Positions 38,650 to 47,766 are shown, numbered from the stretch's first letter. The stretch is 64,000 nt of DNA from Streptomyces sp. NBC_01214 (GCF_026340975.1 NZ_JAPEOS010000003.1:496001-560000); one strand, 5' to 3'. Numbers and translations are program-made. Notes: a model not told the origin generated them from the sequence alone.

Positions 38650-39795
38650 CTACTGCTCCGTACGCAGCAGTTCGGCGACCTCCGCGTCCACCCGCCGGGC
38701 CATCGCCCGCGCGAACTCCGTGGCCACCACCTCGCCGGCCACCGGCCTCAGGGCCGTCACCGCCGCAGTGATGTGCTGCAGCTGCGTGGCCGAAAGCCGC
38801 TCCAGCCCCTCCGGGCCCTCCGGGGCGCCCGGGCCGTCCGGGCCGTCCGGGCCGCCCGGGCCCTCCGGGCTATCCGGGGCGTCCGGGCCGCCCGAAGCCT
38901 CTGGGCCCGCACCGGCCTTCGAGCCCGCACCGGCCTTCGGGCCCTGCGGGCCATCCGGGCCCTGCGGGCCATCCGGGCCCTGCGGGCCATCCGGGCCCTG
39001 CGGGGCGCCTGGGTCGCCCGAACCTCCTGGGCCGCCCGAACTCCTTGGGCCGTCCGAACTTCCTGGGTCGCCCGAACCTCCTGAGCCGTCCCAACTCCCT
39101 GGGCCGCCCGAAGCCTCTGGGCCCGCACCGGCCTTCGGGCCCGCACCGGCCTTCGGGTCCGTCGAGCCGTCCGCGCCCGCGGCGTCGATCACGTACCGCC
39201 GGAAGAGCCCCACGAACCGGTCGGCGACCGCCGCGGCCTGCGCCTGTACGAACTCCCCGGCATCGAGGACCTCCGTGAGCGGCACCCCCTGCCGCACCAG
39301 CGCGAGCGTCGCCTCCAGCAGCCGCCGGCTCGGGTACGTGACCAGGTCCCCGTCGACCGTCACGTAGCCGAGCTCCGCCGCCCGCCGGGTGTCCGCGGAG
39401 GTCGCCGTCGGGCCGAACAGCTCCCGCAACTCGCGCCGGGTCATCGTCACCGGCTCCTCCTGCACCCAGTCCCGGGTCATCTCCCGTTCGAGGCCCAGCA
39501 GTTGGGACAGCCCACCACCCTGCTCCCAGGCGTGCAGGAGCTCTGCGATGCCGTTGACCGTGTAGCCGCGCCCCAGCAGGTCGCTGATCAGCCGCAGCCG
39601 GGTCAGGTGATCGTCGGAGTACCAGGCGATCCGGCCCTCCCGGCGCGGCGGCGGCAGCAGCCCGCGCTCCTGGTAGTAGCGCAGGTTGCGCACCTTGACG
39701 CCGGCCGCCCGGGCCACGTCCTCGCGGCGGTAGCGCCCGCTGCCGCCGCTTCCGCTCCCGCTGCCGCCGCTTCCGTCCTCCACCTGGCTGCTCAC
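38650..39795 (-). CDS. MerR-family regulator with a collagen-like Gly-Pro insert
   Basis: 381 residues. A Gly/Ser leader (9-20) is followed by a MerR winged helix: YRREDVARAAGVKVRNLRYYQERGLLPPP and ARIAWYSDDHLTRLRLI-type wing (about residues 21-75). Next is an effector region to about residue 205, which is normal for GlnR/HspR-unlike MerR sensors. Residues about 208-325 are a Gly-Pro-rich tract with runs of PDGPQG and KAGAGPEASGG, then a helical C-terminus (LERLSATQLQHITAAV...ELLRTEQ). Such an insert is not usual for MerR proteins. GTG start at 39795. It lies directly upstream of and on the same strand as the DUF6230 operon, which it may control. Confidence 0.88.
   Translation of the reverse strand: MSSQVEDGSGGSGSGSGGSGRYRREDVARAAGVKVRNLRYYQERGLLPPPRREGRIAWYSDDHLTRLRLISDLLGRGYTVNGIAELLHAWEQGGGLSQLLGLEREMTRDWVQEEPVTMTRRELRELFGPTATSADTRRAAELGYVTVDGDLVTYPSRRLLEATLALVRQGVPLTEVLDAGEFVQAQAAAVADRFVGLFRRYVIDAAGADGSTDPKAGAGPKAGAGPEASGGPGSWDGSGGSGDPGSSDGPRSSGGPGGSGDPGAPQGPDGPQGPDGPQGPDGPQGPKAGAGSKAGAGPEASGGPDAPDSPEGPGGPDGPDGPGAPEGPEGLERLSATQLQHITAAVTALRPVAGEVVATEFARAMARRVDAEVAELLRTEQ
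38885..39157. repeat. Minisatellite inside merR-type gene
   Basis: A 57-bp segment at 38885-38941 is repeated with one mismatch at 39101-39157. Between them an 18-bp unit containing GGGCCATCCGGGCCCTGC is repeated about 3.5 times (around 38938-39003), followed by degenerate 15-18-bp units. All keep the reading frame and encode Gly-Pro-rich peptide. Confidence 0.9.
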
Positions 39796-39823
39796 GGGCC
39801 AGAGTGTAGGACTTACCGGCAGG

Positions 39824-41026
39824 TCACATGGGCCGCGGACGATCCTGCTTGACCGCCCGCAGGACGACGAACTTCGGCTCGCTCGCGACGACTTCGCTGT
39901 TGCCGAACAGCCGCCGCAGATGGGTGTGGTAGCCCATGTGCCGGTTGGCGACGATCCACAGCTCGCCGCCCGGCCGCAGCACCTTGCGCGACTGCGCGAA
40001 CATCCGCAGGGCCGTCGCGTCCGTCGTGGCCTGGTGGGAGTGGAAGGGTGGATTGCTCAGCACCAGGTCCACCGAGCCCGGGGAGAGCATCGCGACCCCG
40101 TCGCCGACGTGGAACTCGGCGGTGCGCCGGCCCTCGCGGATGTTCGCCCGGTAGGTCGCCCGTGCCGAGGCGACCGCCTGGTAGGACTCGTCGGTGAACA
40201 CGACCTCGGCGTCCTGGTCGTGGACCTGGACGGCCGTGCCGACGACGCCGTTCCCGCAGCCCAGGTCCACGACCCGGGCACCGTCGGTGTTGGTCGGCAG
40301 GTTCTGCAGGAAGAAGCGGGTGCCGATGTCGAGCCGGTCGGCGCAGAAGATCCCGGCGTGGTTGACGACGGACAGGCCGGAGGCCGACCCGGCGTCCTCG
40401 TCCACCGTGTACGTCAGCGGCCAGGGCCCGGCGGACGTGGGGCGGGTCGCCCCGGGGGTGCCGGGCGTGCAGAAGATCAGCCGTGCCTTCTTCTCCGCGA
40501 GCGAGGTCTTCGTCGGGCCGAGGATCTTCTCGAAGAGGCGCAGGGTGGAGGTGTGGATCTCCTTGACCATGCCGGTGCCGACGACGACGGTGCCCGCGTG
40601 CACGTGCGGGGCCAGCCGGTACAGCTGGTCCTCCAGCAGCGCCAGGCTCTTGGGCACGCGCACCAGCAGGACGTCGATCCGCTCGGGCGGCGGGTCCTGG
40701 GTCGTCAGCAGGGTCACCGTCGACTTGGACGTTCCGATACCGGCCCGGTCCAGGTTCGCGGCGGTGGCGGCGCGGGTGAGGGCCGAGTCGGTGATCTGCG
40801 TCGGGTGGTACGCGGCGAGCGCAGTCGTCAGCGTCCCCCAGCGGTCCCCGAGCACGACGATCCGGCCGGCGGCGGCCAGGTCCACCGGCCCGCGTTCCCC
40901 GGTACCGGAGTCGAGGTGGCGCAACAGGTACTCGTCGGCCGCGTCCCAGGCGCGGAGCCGGTCGCGCGGGTCCTCGGGGAAGCGGGTGAGCTCGTAGGAG
41001 CCGAAGGGCGTGGTGAGGTGGTTCAT
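39824..41026 (-). CDS. RlmG/RsmC-like class I methyltransferase
   Basis: 400 residues with two tandem methyltransferase-fold halves. The N-terminal half is a degenerate, non-catalytic copy (LGDRWGTLTTALA), and the C-terminal half is active-type: VVDLGCGNGVVGTAV (SAM site, about residue 258) and LVLSNPPFHSHQA (NPPF catalytic motif, about 329). This is the architecture of RlmG/RsmC 23S/16S rRNA guanine-N2 methyltransferases. It is a single gene; the exact rRNA target is inferred. Confidence 0.88.
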   Translation of the reverse strand: MNHLTTPFGSYELTRFPEDPRDRLRAWDAADEYLLRHLDSGTGERGPVDLAAAGRIVVLGDRWGTLTTALAAYHPTQITDSALTRAATAANLDRAGIGTSKSTVTLLTTQDPPPERIDVLLVRVPKSLALLEDQLYRLAPHVHAGTVVVGTGMVKEIHTSTLRLFEKILGPTKTSLAEKKARLIFCTPGTPGATRPTSAGPWPLTYTVDEDAGSASGLSVVNHAGIFCADRLDIGTRFFLQNLPTNTDGARVVDLGCGNGVVGTAVQVHDQDAEVVFTDESYQAVASARATYRANIREGRRTAEFHVGDGVAMLSPGSVDLVLSNPPFHSHQATTDATALRMFAQSRKVLRPGGELWIVANRHMGYHTHLRRLFGNSEVVASEPKFVVLRAVKQDRPRPM

Positions 41027-41087
41027 ATGGGGCCCAGGCTATCCGAGCCGAAGGCCCGACCCCGCATGCGCGGGGCCGGGCGGTGCG

Positions 41088-41438
41088 CTACTCGGGGAAC
41101 TCGCCGGCCATGGCGGCGGCCATCCGCAAGTACGGACGGGCCTCGGTGGCCCGGCCCAGACGCTCCAGGGTGCGACCGAGCATCAGTTGTGCGTAGTCCT
41201 CCACCGGCCAGCGCTCCAGGACGGCGCGGAGCTCGCGCTCGGCGCGGGAGAGCTGGGCGGAGTGGTAGTAGGCGCGGGCCAGCAGCAGCCGGAGCGCCAG
41301 CTGCTCGGGCGCCTCGCCCGCCAGCGTCTCCAGGATCCGGGCGGCCGTCGCGTACTCCTTCGCGTCGAAGAAGAGCTGGGCGCGCGCCCAGCGCTCGGCT
41401 GCCGTCCCGTGCTCGAAGTACGTCGTCGGCGCGTTCAT
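41088..41438 (-). CDS. Small tetratricopeptide-repeat protein
   Basis: 116 residues, all helical. Three TPR-like units are visible (AERWARAQLFFDAKEYATAARILETLAGE, LALRLLLARAYYHSAQLSRAERELRAVLER, YAQLMLGRTLERLGRATEARPYLRMAA, used as landmarks). It is a protein-protein adaptor of unknown partner. It is 61 bp upstream of the RlmG-like gene on the same strand, and divergent from the pirin gene. Confidence 0.88.
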   Translation of the reverse strand: MNAPTTYFEHGTAAERWARAQLFFDAKEYATAARILETLAGEAPEQLALRLLLARAYYHSAQLSRAERELRAVLERWPVEDYAQLMLGRTLERLGRATEARPYLRMAAAMAGEFPE

Positions 41439-41543
41439 CGCGTCCCTTCCGCCGTTCAGGTGGTCCGTCCGCTGCCTCCAACACGCCCCGGCCGCGGAAC
41501 ATTCCGCTCTCCGCGGCCACCGTCTCGGGGCTAGGTTGTCCAC

Positions 41544-42509
41544 ATGAGCAATCTCGATCGCCAGCCCGCGCTCTCCGCCTGCGGCGGCCGCGGCTTCGTC
41601 GTGGCCGAACCGGTGCGCGAGCTCCTCAGTCCGCGCACGGTCAAGCTCGGAGAGTCTTCCGAGGTCCGCCGGCTCCTGCCCAACCTGGGCCGCCGCATGG
41701 TCGGCGCCTGGTGCTTCGTGGACCACTACGGCCCGGACGACATCGCCGACGAGCCCGGCATGCAGGTCGCGCCGCACCCGCACTCCGGGCTCCAGACGGT
41801 GAGCTGGCTGCACGAGGGCGAGGTGCTGCACCGCGACAGCGTCGGCAGCCTGGAGACGATCCGGCCCCGGGAGCTGGGCCTGATGACCTCTGGCCGCGGC
41901 ATCAGCCACTCGGAGGAGAGCCCGCGCCCGCACGCCCGCTTCCTGCACGGCGCCCAGTTGTGGGTGGCCCTGCCGGACGCCCACCGCAACGTGGAACCGC
42001 ACTTCCAGCACCACACCGACCTCCCGCGCGTGACGGCCCCGGGGCTGACGGCGACGGTCATTCTGGGCACCCTGGACACGGCCACCTCGCCGGGCACGGC
42101 GTACAGCCCGATCGTGGGCGCGGACCTCGCCCTCGCGGCGGGCACGGAAACCCGCCTCCCCCTCGACCCGGACTTCGAGTACGCGGTCCTGTCGATGTCG
42201 GGCGAGGCCCACGTCGACGGCGTCCCGGTCCTCCCGGGCTCGATGCTCTACCTCGGCTGCGGCCGCACCGAACTCCCCCTGCGGGCAACCTCGGACGCGG
42301 GCCTGATGCTCCTGGGCGGCGAGCCGTTCGAGGAGGAGATCGTGATGTTTTGGAACTGGATTGGCCGCTCCCATGAGGATATCGCACAGGCCCGCGAGGA
42401 CTGGATGAATGGGACGAGATTCGGCGAGGTGAAGGGGTATGACGGCCCTCCGCTTCCGGCTCCTGACCTGCCCCCGGCCCACCTGAAGCCCAGGGGAAGG
42501 GTGCGCTGA
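41544..42509 (+). CDS. Pirin-family bicupin
   Basis: 321 residues. The N-terminal cupin has the metal-binding pattern HPHSGLQTVSWLHEGEVLHRDS (histidines near residues 79, 81 and a later one), GLMTSGRGISHSEES, and the C-terminal cupin starts near 180. Pirins bind iron and can have quercetin-dioxygenase activity. From about 42340 the codons become less GC-biased (ATG TTT TGG AAC TGG ATT), unlike the rest of the gene. An 8-bp hairpin follows at 42557. Confidence 0.92.
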   Translation: MSNLDRQPALSACGGRGFVVAEPVRELLSPRTVKLGESSEVRRLLPNLGRRMVGAWCFVDHYGPDDIADEPGMQVAPHPHSGLQTVSWLHEGEVLHRDSVGSLETIRPRELGLMTSGRGISHSEESPRPHARFLHGAQLWVALPDAHRNVEPHFQHHTDLPRVTAPGLTATVILGTLDTATSPGTAYSPIVGADLALAAGTETRLPLDPDFEYAVLSMSGEAHVDGVPVLPGSMLYLGCGRTELPLRATSDAGLMLLGGEPFEEEIVMFWNWIGRSHEDIAQAREDWMNGTRFGEVKGYDGPPLPAPDLPPAHLKPRGRVR

Positions 42510-42556
42510 CCTGCTATTTTAGTTGTATCCGGATCGGGTGCGGTGCTCGGACTCAA

Positions 42557-42580
42557 CCCTCCGCTTCTACTTGCGGAGGG
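42557..42580. terminator. Short hairpin after pirin gene
   Basis: CCCTCCGC (42557-42564) pairs with GCGGAGGG (42573-42580) across an 8-nt loop, about 50 bp past the pirin stop; probable terminator. Confidence 0.5.
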
Positions 42581-42693
42581 GAGGCTCCCGGACGTAGTTC
42601 GGCAGCCGCTGGTGCCGGTGGTCGAGTCTCAGGTGTTGCAGGCTGTAATCAACTTTGGTCGGACGGATGCTGACCTTTTGCTGACTTTACTGA

Positions 42694-42713
42694 CGAGTAG
42701 TTAGGTCTACTCG
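42694..42713. repeat. 7-bp inverted repeat in AT-richer gap next to IS remnants
   Basis: CGAGTAG (42694-42700) and CTACTCG (42707-42713) flank TTAGGT, preceded by three CTGAC direct repeats (42669-42694). The 470-bp gap from 42510 to 42977 has lower GC than the flanks, and I see no gene in it. It could hold an old recombination site, but there is no second copy in the window. Confidence 0.4.
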
Positions 42714-42977
42714 CAGGTCGTGTTGAGTTTCCGGTGCCCGCAATGGGCAGTGGCGGCTGCCATTGGGCCGCTGGCGCCTGCGACCTGGTCAACGGAGCAG
42801 CCAAGGCGTGTGATCCGTCGATGGAGTGTGTGCGTGGGCACCTGGCAGACCTTGTGGATAGGTGACAACAGCCTCACTGGTCCGGTCCCGACCACCAGGC
42901 GGTGGCGGAAGCCTGTGTGGGCGCGGGAGGCCTAAGGGCTCGTAACACGATCATGAGTTGGGCTTGTTGAGGCGTCG

Positions 42978-43050
42978 TCAGCAGATGAGGCTGCAGGCGA
43001 GGGAGACGAATGCGTCGTGGAGCTCGGTGCGGCGTTCCCATTCGAAAGAG
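42978..43050 (-). mobile_element. C-terminal remnant of an IS5-type transposase
   Basis: On the minus strand the end FEWERRTELHDAFVSLACSLIC followed by a stop matches the C-terminus of IS5/IS427-group transposases (RRD..HEAFL.LA..LI pattern). Only about 22 residues remain. GGGCTCGTAACACGATCAT just beyond (42938-42956) could be the old terminal repeat. It is fused at about 43050 to an IS110-type remnant. Confidence 0.6.
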
Positions 43051-43859
43051 GGCGGGCCTCCAGGAGTTCCTCGATCCGCGTGGCCAGCAGTTTGCGCGGG
43101 TCAAGGACGGCTGTCAGCGATCCGGCCAGGCTCGGGACGATCAGAGCGGCGCCTCGGTGCCGGGAACGACGACGGTCTGCTCGTCCAGTGCGGTGAAGAT
43201 GTCCTCGACGAGCCGCTCGGCCATCCTGGGGGCCTTCGGCCGTAACAGGGTGACCAGTCGCCGTCGGCCTACCTTGCGGATCTGGGCCGGTGAACCGAAC
43301 CGTTCCAGCAGGGTGAGGACGGCCGGGTGCTGCAATCGCGGCCCGAGCACCCGTTCCAGCGACGGATGGATCTGGGTCAGCAGGCCGTGGAGCCGGTTGG
43401 CGACCCGGGTAGCTTCCCCGGCCAGGTCGTCGTCGAAGCCCACGATCATCTCCAACTTGGCGATTGTCTCGTCCTCGCCGTCGATCGCCCGCAGCGTGTG
43501 AGGCATCGTGCGGCTTGCGTCCGCGATGATGAACGCGTCCTCGCATCCGTCTTCGCCTCGCCCGGGTAGAGGTCGGCGATCCGGCGCATCGTCAGCCCGG
43601 GAAGGTAAGCCACGGGGCAGCCCATGTCCCGGGCCACGGCCAGCGGCAGGGCGCCGATCGAGGCCGGCTGGTCGACCGCGACCAGCACCGTTCCGTGCTT
43701 GGCCTGCAGCTTTGCGAACAGCTCGCGGAGCTTGGGCTCGGTGTTGGGCAGCCGCTTGTCGAAGGCCTTCTTCCCGGCCGGGGTGACGGCGGTGGCGTGG
43801 TGTTCGCCCTTGCCGACGTCCAGGCCGAGGAAGACGTCGATGTCGCCGGTGTCGATCAC
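43051..43859 (-). mobile_element. Degenerate IS110-family transposase
   Basis: From GTG 43859 the frame reads VIDTGDIDVFLGLDVGKGEHHATAV, with the catalytic DEDD-type first aspartate in GLDVGKGEHH, continuing to DLYPGEAKTDAR. At about 43535 one base is lost and the sense continues in the next frame (GEDETIAKLEMIVGFDDDLAGEATRVANRL...LVEDIFTALDEQT). At about 43145 it shifts again (ALIVPSLAGSLTAVLDPRKLLATRIEELLEARP). The second (Tnp_20) domain is absent. Two frameshifts and the loss of the 3' half make it inactive. Confidence 0.85.
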
Positions 43860-44068
43860 GTGCGAGCCCCTCCGCTCACACTTCGTCCGGCATTGCCTGG
43901 GCACCGAGGTGCCACATCCACGTTACGGAGAGCTCTTCCGGCCTGGGTGAAGCCGGTGCTCAAGCCCCTCATCAGCGGTCCGTCGATGCCTTCGGGCCCG
44001 GTGACACCACACCCCGGATCATCGACAACAAGGGGGGGAAGCCATGCCGGACCCGAAGGCCGGAGGCC

Positions 44069-44221
44069 CTATTGCGGAGCCACGAAAAAGGTAACGGGGA
44101 GGATGACGGGCCGCCCGTCGCCGGTGAGCGCGCGGGCGGTGAAGCCGACGGCGAGGGCATTGCCGGCGGCCTCGAACGTGATCAGGGTGCCCACGGGCGC
44201 GGCAGCGCCCTTGTGGGACAC
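44069..44221 (-). CDS. Small ORF or gene fragment of unknown function
   Basis: A 50-codon frame from GTG 44221 ends at TAG. It reads like real protein (GTLITFEAAGNALAVGFTARAL...PVILPVTFFVAPQ), with typical codon bias, and is not covered by any other plausible gene. It lacks a good ribosome site and a recognisable family, so it may be the tail of a gene broken by the IS events next to it. The 208 bp between it and the IS110 remnant contain no gene. Confidence 0.3.
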   Translation of the reverse strand: MSHKGAAAPVGTLITFEAAGNALAVGFTARALTGDGRPVILPVTFFVAPQ

Positions 44222-44276
44222 GGAGGGGACCGGACCGGCCCATGGTCGGTGAGTTCGGCCCCCGCTCCGCGCGTGT

Positions 44277-46646
44277 TCAGTGCGGCCAGGCCCAGTCCGC
44301 GACGTGCGGCAGGTCGGTGCCGTGTGCGCGGATCCAGTCGTGATGGTGGATGCGTTGGTCGGCCATGGCCTGGCGCAGCACTTCGGCGCGGGTCGCGAGG
44401 CCGGGTACGCGGTCGATGACGTCCATGACGAGCCGGTAGCGGTCCATGTCGTTGCGCACGACCATGTCGAAGGGGGTGGTCGTGGTGCCGGACTCCTTGT
44501 AGCCGCGGACGTGCAGGTGGGGGTGGCCGGTCCGGCGGTAGGCGAGGCGGTGGATGAGCCACGGGTAGCCGTGGTAGGCGAAGATCACCGGCTTGTCGGT
44601 GGTGAAGAGGGCGTCGTACTCGGGGTTCGTCAGGCCGTGGGGGTGTTCCTCGTGGGGCATGAGCCGGGCGATGTCGACGACGTTGACGACGCGGACGGCC
44701 AGCGCGGGGAGGTGCTCGCGGAGCAGGGCCGCTGCGGCGAGCACCTCCATGGTGGGTACGTCGCCGGCGCAGGCGAGTACGACGTCCGGTTCGCGGGATC
44801 CGTGGTCGGTGCCGGCCCACTCCCAGATGCCTGCGCCGCGCGTCACGTGGGTGCGGGCCTCGTCGATGGACAGCCAGTTGAAGCAGGGCTGTTTGCCGGC
44901 GACGATGACGTTGACCTGGTCGCGGCTGCGCAGGGCGTGGTCGGCCACTGCGAGGAGGGTGTTGGCGTCCGGCGGCAGGTAGACCCGGACGACTTCGGGG
45001 CTCTTGTTGAGGACGTGGTCGACGAATCCGGGGTCCTGGTGGGAGAAGCCGTTGTTGTCCTGGCGCCAGACGTGTGAGGTGAGCAGGTAGTTGAGGGAGG
45101 CGATCGGAGCGCGCCAGGACAGTTCGCGTGCGGTCTTCAGCCACTTGATGTGCTGGCCGACCATGGAGTCGACGATGTGGGCGAAGGCTTCGTAGGTGGA
45201 GAAGAGGCCGTGGCGGCCGGTGAGGAGGTAGCCCTCCAGCCAGCCCTGGCAGACGTGTTCGGAGAGGATCTCCATGACCCGGCCGTCGCGGGACAGGTTG
45301 CGGTCCGTGGCCTCCGTGATGCCCTGCCAGGCCTTGCCGGTGGCCTCGTACAGGTCGTCGAGGCGGTTGGAGGCGGTTTCGTCCGGTCCGACGACCCTGA
45401 AGTCCCGCCGCTCGGCGGTGTCGTGCATGATCTGCGTGAGGAAGCGGCCGAGGACGCGGGTCGGTTCGTGGAGGGTGCGGCCGGGCTTGTCGACGGGGAC
45501 GGCGTGCTGGTCGAGCGTGGGCAGCGGCAGGGGCCGCAGCAGCCGGCCCCCGTTGGCGTAGGGGACGGCGCCGAGGCGGCGCTCGCCTTCCGGAACGCAG
45601 GCCAGGACCTGGGGCGTTGGGTGGCCGTCGGCGTCGAAGAGTTCCTCCGGCCGGTACGAGCGCAGCCAGTCCTCCAGCTGCCGCAGGTGTGCCGGGTTCT
45701 CGCGCACTCCGGCGAGCGGGACCTGGTGGGCGCGCCAGGTGCCCTCGACCGGGTCGCCGTCGACGGACACCGGACCGGTCCAGCCCTTGGGCGTGCGCAG
45801 GACGATCACCGGCCAGCGTGCGTGGTCGCGTCCCGGGTCGGTGCCCGCCGTCCGGGCCTCCTGCTGGATCGTGGCGATGCGGTCGAGGGCGTGGTCCAGC
45901 GCGCGGGCCATGGCGTGGTGCACCTGGGCGGGGTCGCTGCCGGTCACGTACAGCGGGTCGTGCCCGTAGCCGCGCAGCAGCGCGTCGAGCTCGGCCTCGG
46001 GGATCCGGGACAGTACCGTCGGGTTGGCGATCTTGTAGCCGTTCAGGTGCAGGATCGGCAGGACCGCCCCGTCGTGGACCGGGTCGAGGAACTTGTTCGA
46101 ATGCCAGGACGCGGCGAGCGGGCCCGTCTCGGCCTCGCCGTCGCCGATGACGCAGGCGACCAGCAGGCCGGGGTGGTCGAAGGCGGCTCCGTAGGCGTGG
46201 GAGAGGGCGTATCCCAGCTCCCCGCCCTCGTGCACGGAACCGGGGGTCTCCGGCGCCACGTGGCTCGGCACTCCGCCGGGGAAGGAGAACTGCCGGAAGA
46301 GCTTGGCCATGCCGTCGGCATCGCGGCTCACGTCCGGGTAGGTCTCGCTGTACGTGCCCTCCAGCCAGGAGTTGGCGAGCACGGCGGGGCCTCCGTGGCC
46401 CGGGCCCCATACGCACAGGGCTTCCAGCGAGCGTTCCCCGATGACGCGGTTGAGGTGGGTGTGCACCAGGTTCAGGCCGGGCGAGGTGCCCCAGTGACCG
46501 AGCAGCCGCGGCTTGATGTGCTCCGGCCGCAGCGGTTCGGTCAGCAGGGGGTTGTCCATGAGGTAGATCTGGCCGACGGCCAGGTAGTTGGCGGCGCGCC
46601 AGTGGGCGTCCAGTTCCGAGATCGAATGCGCACTCAACGCGGTCAT
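44277..46646 (-). CDS. xfp: Phosphoketolase (xylulose-5-phosphate/fructose-6-phosphate)
   Basis: 789 residues, the usual XFP length. This TPP- and phosphate-dependent enzyme splits xylulose-5-P or fructose-6-P to acetyl-phosphate, giving ATP through acetate kinase without oxygen. The TPP motif is VIGDGEAETGPLAASWHSNKF (about residues 175-195); GPGHGGPAVLANSW, LGGSTGY-like PSHVAPETPGS and the C-terminal HGYPWLIHRL are family hallmarks. ATG with AGGAG six bases before. The promoter region is shared with a divergent universal stress protein gene and holds one copy of the island palindrome. Confidence 0.97.
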   Translation of the reverse strand: MTALSAHSISELDAHWRAANYLAVGQIYLMDNPLLTEPLRPEHIKPRLLGHWGTSPGLNLVHTHLNRVIGERSLEALCVWGPGHGGPAVLANSWLEGTYSETYPDVSRDADGMAKLFRQFSFPGGVPSHVAPETPGSVHEGGELGYALSHAYGAAFDHPGLLVACVIGDGEAETGPLAASWHSNKFLDPVHDGAVLPILHLNGYKIANPTVLSRIPEAELDALLRGYGHDPLYVTGSDPAQVHHAMARALDHALDRIATIQQEARTAGTDPGRDHARWPVIVLRTPKGWTGPVSVDGDPVEGTWRAHQVPLAGVRENPAHLRQLEDWLRSYRPEELFDADGHPTPQVLACVPEGERRLGAVPYANGGRLLRPLPLPTLDQHAVPVDKPGRTLHEPTRVLGRFLTQIMHDTAERRDFRVVGPDETASNRLDDLYEATGKAWQGITEATDRNLSRDGRVMEILSEHVCQGWLEGYLLTGRHGLFSTYEAFAHIVDSMVGQHIKWLKTARELSWRAPIASLNYLLTSHVWRQDNNGFSHQDPGFVDHVLNKSPEVVRVYLPPDANTLLAVADHALRSRDQVNVIVAGKQPCFNWLSIDEARTHVTRGAGIWEWAGTDHGSREPDVVLACAGDVPTMEVLAAAALLREHLPALAVRVVNVVDIARLMPHEEHPHGLTNPEYDALFTTDKPVIFAYHGYPWLIHRLAYRRTGHPHLHVRGYKESGTTTTPFDMVVRNDMDRYRLVMDVIDRVPGLATRAEVLRQAMADQRIHHHDWIRAHGTDLPHVADWAWPH

Positions 46647-46750
46647 GTCCGCTCCTGCGTCTGAGGGTCCGGGACGTTCGTCGACTGAGCCGATACCGAC
46701 ACCCTGCACCCTGCCGGGGTACGGCCGCGAGAGGAGGACCGGCCCTCGAG

Positions 46751-46768
46751 AAGGGACCGTTGGCCCTT
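46751..46768. promoter_or_regulatory. Island palindrome, copy 1 (xfp/usp divergent promoter)
   Basis: AAGGGACCGTTGGCCCTT is nearly palindromic and sits about 105 bp before the phosphoketolase start and 123 bp before the stress protein start, so it could serve both. It matches the GGGACC-N3-GGCCCT form repeated in other island promoters. Confidence 0.7.
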
Positions 46769-46890
46769 CTGCGCCCCTGCCCGGCACGAGCAAGGTGAAT
46801 CCCGGTGGCGCCGGTCCTTCCCCCGGCCGGCGCCGCCCATCCCCGCCGGCCGACCCCGATGCCTCTCGCATCAGTACGGAGGACAGACCT

Positions 46891-47766
46891 GTGAAGCGCA
46901 CCCTCGTTGTCGGAGTGGACGGATCCCCGGAAAGCCGGGCCGCCGCGGACTGGGCCGCGCGGGAAGCCGTACGGCGTGACCTGCCCCTGCACGTGGTCCA
47001 CGCCTGGCTGTGGCAGCCGCTCGCCGTCCCGATCGTCCAGGACTGCGAAACCGAGTCCCGCAGGGCCGATGACATCCTGAAGGAGGTCGAGCAGGAGCTC
47101 ACCCATCGGTACCCGTCGCTCGCGCTCACCGCGGAAGTCCTGTGCGACGCGCCCGTGCCGGCCCTGCTGCGCACCGCCAAGGAAGCCGAGATGCTGATCC
47201 TCGGCACCCGCGGGCACGGAGCCCTGCTCGGCTTCCTGCTCGGCTCCTACGGTCAGCAGGTGATCGCCGCCGCAGAGTGCCCCGTCGTCTCCGTCCGTTC
47301 CGCCCACGGCAGGCCGCTGGCCGTGCCGGAGGAGGGCGAGGTCGTCGTGGGACAGCAGGGTGGTGTGGAGGAGTCCGCCGAGGTACTGCGCGTCGCATTC
47401 GAGGCGGCCGCGGCGCGCAAGGTCCCGCTCCGCGCCGTCCGGGCCTGGAACCTGCCCCCGGTGTACGGCTACAGCCCCGGCTCGATGTGGGTAGCCGAGC
47501 AGTTCGGCGGGCTGGAGCCGTTCGAGAAGGCCGCGCTGGACCAGGCGCTGGAGCCGTGGCGGCTGAGGTTTCCCGAGGTGGAGGTCGTCGCGCACGTGGA
47601 GCGGGGCAGCGCCGGCCACGTGCTGCTGTCCGAGGCTTCGGACGCCCAGCTGGTCGTCGTCGGCCGACGGGTCCGCGAGTCGGCGGTGGGTACGCGCATC
47701 GGTTCGGTGGCCCATGCCGTGCTCCACCACGCCGCCTGCCCCGTCGCCGTCGTCCCGCACCACTGA
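46891..47766 (+). CDS. Universal stress protein, tandem two-domain
   Basis: 291 residues with two UspA domains (1-145 and 150-291). Domain 1 starts VVGVDGSPESRAAADWA, with ATP-binding GTRGHGALLGFLLGSYGQQV (G-2x-G-9x-G-S type); domain 2 ends VVGRRVRESAVGTRIGSVAHAVLHHAACPVAVVPH. Two-domain Usps of this type (like mycobacterial Rv2623) are hallmark DosR-regulon members. The start is GTG 46891 after CGGAGG. It is divergent from xfp and shares the palindrome. Confidence 0.94.
   Translation: MKRTLVVGVDGSPESRAAADWAAREAVRRDLPLHVVHAWLWQPLAVPIVQDCETESRRADDILKEVEQELTHRYPSLALTAEVLCDAPVPALLRTAKEAEMLILGTRGHGALLGFLLGSYGQQVIAAAECPVVSVRSAHGRPLAVPEEGEVVVGQQGGVEESAEVLRVAFEAAAARKVPLRAVRAWNLPPVYGYSPGSMWVAEQFGGLEPFEKAALDQALEPWRLRFPEVEVVAHVERGSAGHVLLSEASDAQLVVVGRRVRESAVGTRIGSVAHAVLHHAACPVAVVPHH

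Noticed and set aside
38885..39157. Possible CRISPR array from regular repeats
   Set aside because: Repeats are 15-18 bp, without unique spacers, and lie in frame within a MerR coding sequence.
42707..42895. Minus-strand 62-codon frame beside the IS remnants
   Set aside because: No family resemblance or ribosome site; might be decayed transposon DNA but cannot be supported.
44182..47763. 1193-codon minus-strand frame overlapping phosphoketolase
   Set aside because: Arg/Pro-rich out-of-frame shadow; xfp in the neighbouring frame is a complete, clear match.
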